This document shows, in pieces, positions 10,797 to 18,712 of a stretch of DNA of 64,000 nucleotides. The translations under genes were made by a program, and so were the position numbers. This DNA is from Oscillospiraceae bacterium (GTDB taxonomy: Bacteria > Bacillota > Clostridia > Oscillospirales > QAMX01), in NCBI GenBank assembly GCA_015067715.1, contig SVLY01000003.1, positions 35,574 through 99,573 on the forward strand. The letters run 5' to 3'. A model generated the notes under the pieces. It saw only the letters and a list, made by a program, of their open reading frames with translations, had not been told where the DNA came from and made no database searches. Every line of letters begins with the position of its first letter. The first letter of the stretch is position 1.

Positions 10797-12680
10797 GTGA
10801 AACCGTTGAAGAAAAAGAATTTCCGGGGCGTACTGATATACGTTCTCATGCTTGTGGGTCTCATCGTTGCTCTCACGGTGCTCTTTGACCGTGGCGGCAA
10901 GGGCGAGGAGCCTCCCACCTATTCCGAGGTGCTTGAGCTCTTCAGAGAATCAAAGGTCTCTGAGTTCCTCCTCGACGACAGAGAGCTTTCAATGAAGCTC
11001 ACCGACGGCACCGAAATGGTCTACGAGGTGCCCTATCTCTCCCTGTTTATCGACGATATCAACGAGATAATGGACGAAAAGCGCGCCGCAGGGGAAGAGC
11101 TTCCCTCGTCCTACGACCTCATCCCCGCAGATGAGACTCCCTGGTGGCTGAACTTCGTGCCCTATTTGGTGCTGTTCGGCGTTATTATCATCCTCTGGTT
11201 CTTTATGATGCGCCAGGCAAACGGCGGCGGCAAGGCCATGAACTTTGGCAAAGCCCACGCCAGAGTCAGCGTCGGCTCCAAAAACCCCGTCACCTTCGCA
11301 GACGTTGCCGGTGCGGACGAAGAAAAAGAAGAGCTTTCTGAGATCGTTGACTTTTTGAAGGATCCCAAAAAATATACCGACCTTGGAGCCAGAGTTCCCA
11401 GAGGCGTTCTGCTTGTGGGCCCTCCGGGCACGGGTAAGACCTATCTGGCAAAGGCCGTTGCAGGCGAGGCGGGCGTGCCCTTCCTCTCCATTTCCGGCTC
11501 CGACTTCGTGGAGATGTACGTCGGCGTTGGCGCAAGCCGCGTGCGCGACCTTTTTGACCAGGCCAAGAAAAACCAGCCTTCCATCGTCTTCATCGACGAG
11601 ATCGACGCCGTCGGCCGCCAGAGAGGCGCCGGTCTGGGCGGCGGTCACGACGAGAGAGAACAGACCCTCAACCAGCTCCTTGTTGAGATGGACGGTTTCA
11701 CCGTGAACGAGGGCGTTATCATCATCGCCGCCACCAACCGTCCCGACATTCTGGACACCGCCCTTCTCCGTCCCGGCCGATTCGACCGTCAGGTCTACAT
11801 CGGCATGCCGGACAAAAAGGCCAGAGAGGCCATTCTCCGCATCCACGCCAGAGGCAAGACCTTTGAGCCGGACGTTGACTTTGAGGTCATCGCCAAGGCC
11901 ACCACGGGCTTCAGCCCCGCCGACCTTGAAAACCTGCTCAACGAGGCCGCTCTTCTCACCGCCCGCCGGAAAAAGACCGCTATCGGCATGACCGAGGTCA
12001 ACGAGAGCGTCGTTAAGGTCATGATGGGCCCCGAAAAGAAGAGCCGTACCGTTACCGAAAAGGACAAAAAGCTCACCGCTTACCACGAAGCCGGCCACGC
12101 CGTTGTGCGCCGCTTCCTGCCCAACCTCACCCCCGTCCACGAGATCTCCATTATTCCCCGTGGGATGGCCGGAGGCTACACCATGTGGCTCCCCTCTGAC
12201 GACAAGAACTACGTCTCACGCAACGAAATGTACGAGAGCATCGTATGCTCCCTTGGCGGCCGTGTGGCCGAAAAGCTCTTCCTGGACGATATCTCCACCG
12301 GCGCTTCTTCGGACATTTCCCACGCCACCGACACCGCAAGAAAGATGGTCATGAAATACGGCATGAGCGACGAGCTTGGTCCCATCGCCTTTGACAGCGA
12401 GAACCACGAGGTCTTCATCGGCCGCGATTTCGGCGCCGTCCACAACTATTCCGAACAGGTCGCCGCCAAGATCGACGCCGAGATCTCCGGCATGATCAAG
12501 AGCGCCTTTGCCAAAGCCGAGGAGATTCTCTCCGAAAAGGCAGACAAGGTCCACGCCGTCTCCGCCTACCTTATGGAGCACGAAAAGATGGACGCGTCCG
12601 AATTCAACAGCTTCTTTGCCCAGGGCGAGGGTACTCCCGCCGTTGATACCCCCGAAGAGGCCGAAACCCTGGAAAACTGA
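10797..12680 (+). CDS. ftsH: ATP-dependent zinc metalloprotease FtsH
   Basis: AAA+ [22 protein letters not shown] region, zinc-binding [10 protein letters not shown]-terminal TM segments. Start codon GTG. Confidence 0.97.
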   Translation: MKPLKKKNFRGVLIYVLMLVGLIVALTVLFDRGGKGEEPPTYSEVLELFRESKVSEFLLDDRELSMKLTDGTEMVYEVPYLSLFIDDINEIMDEKRAAGEELPSSYDLIPADETPWWLNFVPYLVLFGVIIILWFFMMRQANGGGKAMNFGKAHARVSVGSKNPVTFADVAGADEEKEELSEIVDFLKDPKKYTDLGARVPRGVLLVGPPGTGKTYLAKAVAGEAGVPFLSISGSDFVEMYVGVGASRVRDLFDQAKKNQPSIVFIDEIDAVGRQRGAGLGGGHDEREQTLNQLLVEMDGFTVNEGVIIIAATNRPDILDTALLRPGRFDRQVYIGMPDKKAREAILRIHARGKTFEPDVDFEVIAKATTGFSPADLENLLNEAALLTARRKKTAIGMTEVNESVVKVMMGPEKKSRTVTEKDKKLTAYHEAGHAVVRRFLPNLTPVHEISIIPRGMAGGYTMWLPSDDKNYVSRNEMYESIVCSLGGRVAEKLFLDDISTGASSDISHATDTARKMVMKYGMSDELGPIAFDSENHEVFIGRDFGAVHNYSEQVAAKIDAEISGMIKSAFAKAEEILSEKADKVHAVSAYLMEHEKMDASEFNSFFAQGEGTPAVDTPEEAETLEN

Positions 12681-12687
12681 AAACACC

Positions 12688-13557
12688 ATGGCAAGAACGG
12701 TTCTTCTCACTGCCGGAGAAAATGAAGGCAGAAGAAGTCTGTCCCGGGTTTTACGGAGCAGACTGTGCGCTTCGCACAGTCTGCTCGTTAAATTAAAGGC
12801 CAACTGCGCCGTTTCCGTAAACGGCGAGACCGCCCGGCTGGACAGACTGGTCTTTCCCGGAGATCTGATCTCCGTTGACGTTCCGGAGCTTTGGAGCGAG
12901 ACCGGGGACGAGCCCAGCCTGGTCCCGGCGGACGTATCCGTGCCCGTTATTTTCGAGGACGAGGACTTCGTGGTCTTTTCAAAGCCTGCGGGAATGCCCA
13001 GCCACCCCTCCCACGGCCACCGGGACGACACTTTGGCAAACGCCTTTGCGGCAATGTACCCCCAAAGGGTCTGCCGCACCGTGACAAGACTGGACTCCGG
13101 CACCTCCGGAGCCGTGCTCATCGCAAAAAATATGCTCTCCGGCGCAGTCGAGCGGGAGAGCGTGACCAGAATATACTACGGAATAACGGACAGACCCGTG
13201 AGCTTTTTCCGCAAAAGCTTTTCCGCCCCCATCCAACGGGAGCTTCCCGAACAGCCCCGGCGCATCGTCACACCCCGGGGAAAGAGCGCCGTGACCCATA
13301 TTTTCCGGGTGCGGGAGAAAAACGGGTTCACCCTTTTGCGCTTCCGGCTTGAGACCGGGCGCACCCATCAGATAAGGGTACACTGCGCCGCTCTTGGCAT
13401 TCCCCTTGTGGGGGACGGGCTCTACGGCGGCACCGAAGGTATTCTTGACCGTCCCGCGCTCCACGGGGCGTATCTTTCGCTGGTCAACCCCGTTACGGGC
13501 AGGCGAATTGCCGCAAAAGCCCCCCTCGCCCCGGACATGAGGGCGCTTATCATCTGA
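12688..13557 (+). CDS. RluA/RluD-family 23S rRNA pseudouridine synthase
   Basis: ATG at 12688 in frame with the listed ORF; VTRLDSGTSGAVLIAKN and LETGRTHQIRVHCAALGIPLVGDGLYGG. Confidence 0.93.
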   Translation: MARTVLLTAGENEGRRSLSRVLRSRLCASHSLLVKLKANCAVSVNGETARLDRLVFPGDLISVDVPELWSETGDEPSLVPADVSVPVIFEDEDFVVFSKPAGMPSHPSHGHRDDTLANAFAAMYPQRVCRTVTRLDSGTSGAVLIAKNMLSGAVERESVTRIYYGITDRPVSFFRKSFSAPIQRELPEQPRRIVTPRGKSAVTHIFRVREKNGFTLLRFRLETGRTHQIRVHCAALGIPLVGDGLYGGTEGILDRPALHGAYLSLVNPVTGRRIAAKAPLAPDMRALII

Positions 13558-13583
13558 AATTTTCCGGAAAGGAGACCGCGCAA

Positions 13584-15356
13584 GTGAGCGTGAAAGGAAA
13601 AAGCATAGCTCCCGTTTTGGGCAGAGTTTTTGCCAGGATATGTGCCGCCTGGTTTTTGGGCATTGCCCTCACCCTTATCCTTCGCCCGGGAGACGCATCA
13701 TACACGGAATACAGCCTTGAAAACCTGCGCCTCACCCTTATCTGTGCCGGAGCGGCTCTGGCGCTGTTCACCGGGGGCGACGCGGTCTTCCGGCTGAAAA
13801 AACGGCAGAATTTCGACCTTCTGGCCCTTCTGGGGTGTTCGGTACTGCTGTCTGCGGTGTCCGCATATAAGTTTATGAGCATTTTCTACTCCGTGGGTTG
13901 CTTTGTGGGGCTTTGCGCTGTTTGTGCGGTGTGTTTTTACCGCCGCAGGCTGACCCTTCCGGAACTTTCCCTGGGGAAAAAGGCATCCCTGCTTATTCTT
14001 CTCGCCTCCGGCGCGGCGGTGACCATCTTTGTGGCGGCGGTCAGCGTTGTGCGCTACCGGGCGTATTACGCTCCCTCCTTTGACTTTGGCATTTTTGCGA
14101 ATATGTTCGAAAACATGCTCTCCACCGGGCTTCCCAACACCACCTGCGAGCGAAACGGCCTTCTGAGCCACTTTGCCGTCCACCTTTCGCCAATATTCTA
14201 CCTTATTCTGCCCGTCTACGCCCTTTTCCCCCGTCCGGAAACTCTGCTCATCGTCCAGGCGGCGGCTGTGGTTTCCGGCTGTGTGCCGATGTGGCTCATC
14301 GCAAGAAAAAAGACCGGAAGCTCCGGCGCGGCGGCGGTTTTTGCCCTGCTTTACCTGCTCTACCCCGCATTTTCCTGCGGCGCGTTCTTTGATTTTCACG
14401 AGAACAAGTTTTTAGCCCCCCTTATCCTTTGGCTCCTGTGGTTTGTCGAGGAAAAAAAGCGGCTTCCCATGTACCTTTTCTTTCTGCTCACCCTTGCCGT
14501 TAAGGAGGACGCTCCGGTCTACACCGCAGTGATCGGGCTCTATCTCTTCTTCGGGAAAAAAGAACGGCTCCACGGCGGGATCATGTTTTTGGGGTCGGGA
14601 GCGTATTTTGCCCTTGCGCTGGGACTTCTTTCCCGTTTCGGTGAGGGGGCACAGCTCTGGCGGTACGACAATATCGCCCCCGGAGGCATACGGGAGGTTA
14701 TAAAGGCCACGCTTTTGAACCCCATGCGTGTGATCGCAAGCTGTGTTGACGGGGACAAGATCAAGTTCATCTTCCAGATGCTCTTTCCCCTGCTGGGGCT
14801 TCCCCTGATGTGCCGAAAGCCCTCGGGCTGTTTTCTGCTGATACCTTTTTTGCTTGTAAACCTCATGCCGTCGTATGCCTACCAGCACGACATCGGCTAT
14901 CAGTATACCTACGGCTCGGGAGCGCTGCTGGTCTACCTTTCGGTGGTGAACTGGTGCGACGTTAGAAAGGCTCTCGAATCCCGGTACGTCTCCGTCTGCG
15001 CCCTGGGCGTTTGCGCCGCGGCGCTGCTCTCGTTTATGAGCTCCGGAGCAAGGGGCGGAATGTATTTCAAAATGGCAAGGGAAGAGGCTCACCTTATCAG
15101 CTCCATAGACTACGCTCTGGACTCCATTCCCGAGGAGAAAAGCGTTTGCGCCTCAACCATGTTCGTTGCCCACCTTGCCGACCGGGAGGAGATCTACGAC
15201 CTGGACGACGAGTTCCGCCTTGCGGACTACGTTGCCATCGACCTTCGCAACCGCAGTACCCAGGAGGCCGACACACAGATAATGAGCCTTGAGGCTCTTG
15301 GCTACCGCCAAAAGGTCATCTGCCCCGGGGCGGCGGTGATTCTTGAAAAATACTGA
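13584..15356 (+). CDS. DUF2079 multi-pass membrane protein
   Basis: YAPSFDFGIFANMFENMLSTGLP...LLSHFAVHLSPIFYLILPVYALFPRPETLLIVQ is typical of DUF2079; many TM helices. Confidence 0.85.
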   Translation: MSVKGKSIAPVLGRVFARICAAWFLGIALTLILRPGDASYTEYSLENLRLTLICAGAALALFTGGDAVFRLKKRQNFDLLALLGCSVLLSAVSAYKFMSIFYSVGCFVGLCAVCAVCFYRRRLTLPELSLGKKASLLILLASGAAVTIFVAAVSVVRYRAYYAPSFDFGIFANMFENMLSTGLPNTTCERNGLLSHFAVHLSPIFYLILPVYALFPRPETLLIVQAAAVVSGCVPMWLIARKKTGSSGAAAVFALLYLLYPAFSCGAFFDFHENKFLAPLILWLLWFVEEKKRLPMYLFFLLTLAVKEDAPVYTAVIGLYLFFGKKERLHGGIMFLGSGAYFALALGLLSRFGEGAQLWRYDNIAPGGIREVIKATLLNPMRVIASCVDGDKIKFIFQMLFPLLGLPLMCRKPSGCFLLIPFLLVNLMPSYAYQHDIGYQYTYGSGALLVYLSVVNWCDVRKALESRYVSVCALGVCAAALLSFMSSGARGGMYFKMAREEAHLISSIDYALDSIPEEKSVCASTMFVAHLADREEIYDLDDEFRLADYVAIDLRNRSTQEADTQIMSLEALGYRQKVICPGAAVILEKY

Positions 15357-15431
15357 GCTCACGCCCCTTGATAACCAATGGGTTTTGTGATAAACTTAAA
15401 AGCGAAAAATATATGGGAGGAAAAAAATCTT

Positions 15432-16532
15432 ATGTACTGCAAACATTGCGGCCGCAAGCTGGACGAAGACGCCCGCTTTTGTCCCGCCTGTGGAAAGACC
15501 GTTGAAAAAGACGCGGCCGAAGAACCCGTTTACGTTGCCGAAGAGCCCGTTTACACCCCCGAAGAGCCCGTTTACGTTGCTGAAGAGCCCGTTTACGCCG
15601 CTGAAGAGCCCACGGCGGCTCCCAAGGCAAAAAGCCCCGTTCTGCCAGCCATTCTCATGGGCGTGTTTTTGCTGGTCTGGAACTTTATTACCGTTCTGCT
15701 GAACCTCAACCTCCGCACCCTTACGACCTTGATCCAGCAAGGGTTTGACCGGGGGCTGAGAAACTTTTTCATCTCCTTTAGCGTAAACGCCGGTCTTGTG
15801 TGCGTCCAGGCCTTTATCGGCGCGGTGATCGTGCTGGTGGTCATTCTCATCCGCAGAAAAAAGCTTGCCTCTGTCACCTATAAGGACCTTATCGCCTTTG
15901 CCGTGTTTGTTGTATCCGTTTACGTTTTCAACCGGCTTGGCGGTCTGATCACCGCCAACGCCATGAACAGATACGGAGGCTCTATTTTCGCGGCAAAGGC
16001 CGCTTCAACCTCTGCGCTGAGCATAGCCAGCTTTTCGACCCTTCTTGGGTGGGTCGGCCTTGCCATTTTCCTGCTTGCCCGCTCCGGCGCAAAGATAGTC
16101 TCCCTTATCGCGGGCATCTGCGTCGTCGTTTTCTATTTTATCGTCGGCGTCTGTCTCGCCGTTTTCGCCGCACACGTCATGCGCCTGTTCACCCCCCATT
16201 CCTTCGTTCTTGAAAGTGCCGTCATTTTCCTTCGCATCGGCGCTATCGTGATGGTGCTCCCCGTTTTCCTTCAGCTTCTGTTCTACTGGGGCTGGGGCTC
16301 TGAAAAGATCGGCTTTATTCCCGCCGTTATCTACGGACCCGTTCAGGGTATTTTAAATCTTGTTCTTGGATCGGGACTTACTTACCTGCTTGTAGGAGTT
16401 ATCAACACCGGTTTGGCATACGTTGAAGCAGCTTCCGTTCTGCCCTGGCTCGCCGGTGGAGTATATCTCATTCTTTTCACCGTTCTTGGCGCTGTTAAGG
16501 CCGCAAAGAAGAAAAAAGCACTGAACGCATAA
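15432..16532 (+). CDS. Zinc-ribbon multi-pass membrane protein (paralog 1 of 3)
   Basis: ATG at 15432 after GGGAGG; N-terminal CKHCGRKLDEDARFCPACGK zinc ribbon, EEPVYxx repeats, then multiple TM helices. Confidence 0.85.
   Translation: MYCKHCGRKLDEDARFCPACGKTVEKDAAEEPVYVAEEPVYTPEEPVYVAEEPVYAAEEPTAAPKAKSPVLPAILMGVFLLVWNFITVLLNLNLRTLTTLIQQGFDRGLRNFFISFSVNAGLVCVQAFIGAVIVLVVILIRRKKLASVTYKDLIAFAVFVVSVYVFNRLGGLITANAMNRYGGSIFAAKAASTSALSIASFSTLLGWVGLAIFLLARSGAKIVSLIAGICVVVFYFIVGVCLAVFAAHVMRLFTPHSFVLESAVIFLRIGAIVMVLPVFLQLLFYWGWGSEKIGFIPAVIYGPVQGILNLVLGSGLTYLLVGVINTGLAYVEAASVLPWLAGGVYLILFTVLGAVKAAKKKKALNA
15519..15615 (+). repeat. In-gene tandem repeat (21-bp unit encoding EEPVYxx)
   Basis: Consecutive GAAGARCCCGTTTACxxxxxC units encode EEPVYVA EEPVYTP EEPVYVA EEPVYAA EEP. 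Confidence 0.9.
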
Positions 16533-16548
16533 GGGGAAGTTTTTTACC

Positions 16549-17469
16549 ATGTATTCTGAACGTGCGGAAGCCCCCAAAAACAGGGCGCTTCTTCCGGCCT
16601 TTCTCATGGGCGGATTTTTGCTGGTCTGGAATTTCATAGCCTTCGTTTTGGGCATAAATTTCCGGGCGCTGAAGGTCATTGCCCAGCAGGTTGGCTGGGA
16701 AATGCTCCGGCCTCAGCTTGCTGTCATTGGCATAAACGCCGGAAAGACCCTTGTCCAGGCTCTCGTCGGAGCGGTCATCGTTCTGATCATCATTCTCGTG
16801 TGCAAAAACAGGCTCAGGGTCACCTATAAGGACCTTATCGCCTTTGCCCTGTTCACGGTCTCTCTGTGGGGCTTTGGCAGGCTGGAGGGTCTGTTTACCA
16901 CGGTTTTGACAGGACAGATGCTGGGTAATTCCTATCTGGCGGCAAGCGGTGCGGCAACTTCTGTGACAAACCTTATAAATTTCGGCGTGCTCTTTGGCTG
17001 GCTCTGCCTTGCCGTGTGGCTTTTGGGCAGGGCGGGGAAAAAGGTGCTCTCCCCCGTTTTGGGCGGATGCATTCTGGGCGTGCGCTTTTTCGTCGGAATA
17101 TGTGCCGCGGTCTTTGCAATGCCTATGCTGAGGCGCTTGGGCGCTCCCGAATCCGTTATCGACATTGCCGCTGGCATTGTCCGCGTGAGCGCACTTCTCT
17201 CCATCGTCCCCGCAACGGTGGAGATGCTGTTCTTCTGGACATGGGGAACGGAGAAGATGGGCTTTGTCCCTGCCATGATCTACGGTCCGGCGCAGGGGCT
17301 TTTGAACCTGATGCTCGGCTATACCGGGGCGTTTCTGGTTTTATCCGTGTTCCGTCTCGGCGCAGCTTATGCCGGGCTGGGCACTCTCGTCGCATGGCTT
17401 TTGGGCGGAGTGTATCCCGTTATTTTCGCCGTTATCGGCATTATCAGACAGGCCAAACGAAAAGCATAA
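16549..17469 (+). CDS. Multi-pass membrane protein (paralog 2 of 3)
   Basis: Shares TYKDLIAFA and the WGTEKMGFVPAMIYGPAQGLLNLMLG block with the upstream ORF (WGSEKIGFIPAVIYGPVQGILNLVLG). Confidence 0.85.
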   Translation: MYSERAEAPKNRALLPAFLMGGFLLVWNFIAFVLGINFRALKVIAQQVGWEMLRPQLAVIGINAGKTLVQALVGAVIVLIIILVCKNRLRVTYKDLIAFALFTVSLWGFGRLEGLFTTVLTGQMLGNSYLAASGAATSVTNLINFGVLFGWLCLAVWLLGRAGKKVLSPVLGGCILGVRFFVGICAAVFAMPMLRRLGAPESVIDIAAGIVRVSALLSIVPATVEMLFFWTWGTEKMGFVPAMIYGPAQGLLNLMLGYTGAFLVLSVFRLGAAYAGLGTLVAWLLGGVYPVIFAVIGIIRQAKRKA

Positions 17470-17473
17470 GCTC

Positions 17474-17521
17474 AATACCGCACCTCCCGGGGGCAATAAC
17501 GGGAAGGTGCGGTATTTTTTT
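17474..17521 (+). terminator. Rho-independent terminator
   Basis: AATACCGCACCTCCCG...CGGGAAGGTGCGGTATTTTTTT stem-loop plus T-tract. Confidence 0.9.
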
Positions 17522-17542
17522 CGAAAAAAGTCGAATTTATTC

Positions 17543-17572
17543 TTGCAATCCTGCCGGTCGCTGTGTTATACT
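17543..17572 (+). promoter_or_regulatory. Putative promoter of the third paralog (TTGCAA-N18-TATACT)
   Basis: TTGCAA at 17543-17548, TATACT at 17567-17572, between the terminator and the ATG at 17609. Confidence 0.6.
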
Positions 17573-17608
17573 CATATCAAAGAAAAGCTTTTGGGAGGTA
17601 ATATCTTT

Positions 17609-18592
17609 ATGATGCGCAGGCTGAACAGCAAAGAAGCCCCTGCCGGGGGAGAAGCTACCGTCAAAAAAGCCGCGGTAATGCCGGCAATACTTATGGCGGC
17701 GGTTTGCTATCTTGCAGGCTGGATCAACACTATGATGTCCCTTGACGTGGAGCGTGCCATAATCTTTATCCAGCAGGGCCGCACCGAACAGCTCAAAGCC
17801 ATGCTCCTGGGCTTTGTCAAGGTTCTTGCCCACGACAACGCCGAACAGCTTTTGGGCGTTATTCTCGTTGCGGTAGTTATTTTCCTCAAGAGAAAATCCC
17901 TTGAAAACATAAAATACAAGGACATCGCCGTTGCGGCGGTGTGGTTTGTGTTCACTCTGGGTCTGGGCAAGCTCTCTGCCACGGTGAACCACCTGCTGGT
18001 CAGCGAGAACATGAGCCATATGGCAAACGTTGCCATCGGCGAAAAGACCGCCGCTGTGGATATGTTCACGGTTCCCCTGCTTGTAAACTGGGTGGCTCTG
18101 GCCGTGTTCATTCTCGTCCGTTCCGGCGCTGTCAAGCTCGCCCGCACACTTTCCGGCGGCGTGAGCCTTCTGTCCCTTGTGGCAAGCGTTGCTTCCTGCA
18201 TTTTCACAGGCAAGCTTCTGGGCGCGATCTCCCAGAATATGCCCAACGTCATCGAAGCCGCCACACCCCTTACCCGGGTCGCACTTCTGCTGGACTTTAT
18301 CGGCGTGGTCACCGTGCTGTTCTTCTGGTATATCTACGGTGAGGGCAGAATTAAGCTCTTCGGAGCCATTGTCTACAGCATCGTCCAGCCCCTTCTGCTC
18401 ACCCTTTTGGGCGCGGCGTTCATCTTTATCGGTGCCGCCCTCATGCCCGAAGGAGGAAAGATCGGCGCCGGTCTCGTGTTCACGGGCTTTGGCCAGCCTT
18501 TGGCATACTGCCTTGGCGGAGGCGGACTCGTGGGCATTCTGCTTTTGAAAAAGCTCCGTGATGCCAAAAAAGCCGCAAAACAGCAGGCTTAA
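17609..18592 (+). CDS. Multi-pass membrane protein (paralog 3 of 3)
   Basis: ATG 17609 after GGGAGG; shares VMPAILMA..., FIQQG, KYKDIA and overall TM layout with paralogs 1 and 2. Confidence 0.8.
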   Translation: MMRRLNSKEAPAGGEATVKKAAVMPAILMAAVCYLAGWINTMMSLDVERAIIFIQQGRTEQLKAMLLGFVKVLAHDNAEQLLGVILVAVVIFLKRKSLENIKYKDIAVAAVWFVFTLGLGKLSATVNHLLVSENMSHMANVAIGEKTAAVDMFTVPLLVNWVALAVFILVRSGAVKLARTLSGGVSLLSLVASVASCIFTGKLLGAISQNMPNVIEAATPLTRVALLLDFIGVVTVLFFWYIYGEGRIKLFGAIVYSIVQPLLLTLLGAAFIFIGAALMPEGGKIGAGLVFTGFGQPLAYCLGGGGLVGILLLKKLRDAKKAAKQQA

Positions 18593-18609
18593 AACCCCAA
18601 AAAATCTTC

Positions 18610-18644
18610 GGGACAGAGCAAAACCTGCTCTGTCCCGTTTTTTT
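18610..18644 (+). terminator. Rho-independent terminator
   Basis: GGGACAGAGCA-aaacc-TGCTCTGTCCC followed by GTTTTTTTC. Confidence 0.92.
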
Positions 18645-18647
18645 CTT

Positions 18648-18677
18648 TTGACAGGGAGCTTGTCCCTGTGATATAAT
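18648..18677 (+). promoter_or_regulatory. Putative promoter of the glycyl radical enzyme gene (TTGACA-N18-TATAAT)
   Basis: TTGACA 18648-18653 and TATAAT 18672-18677; an inverted repeat ACAGGGA/TCCCTGT lies in the spacer region. Confidence 0.7.
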
Positions 18678-18712
18678 CAAGTTGACAAACAAGCCTTAAG
18701 GCGGTGAGAAAT

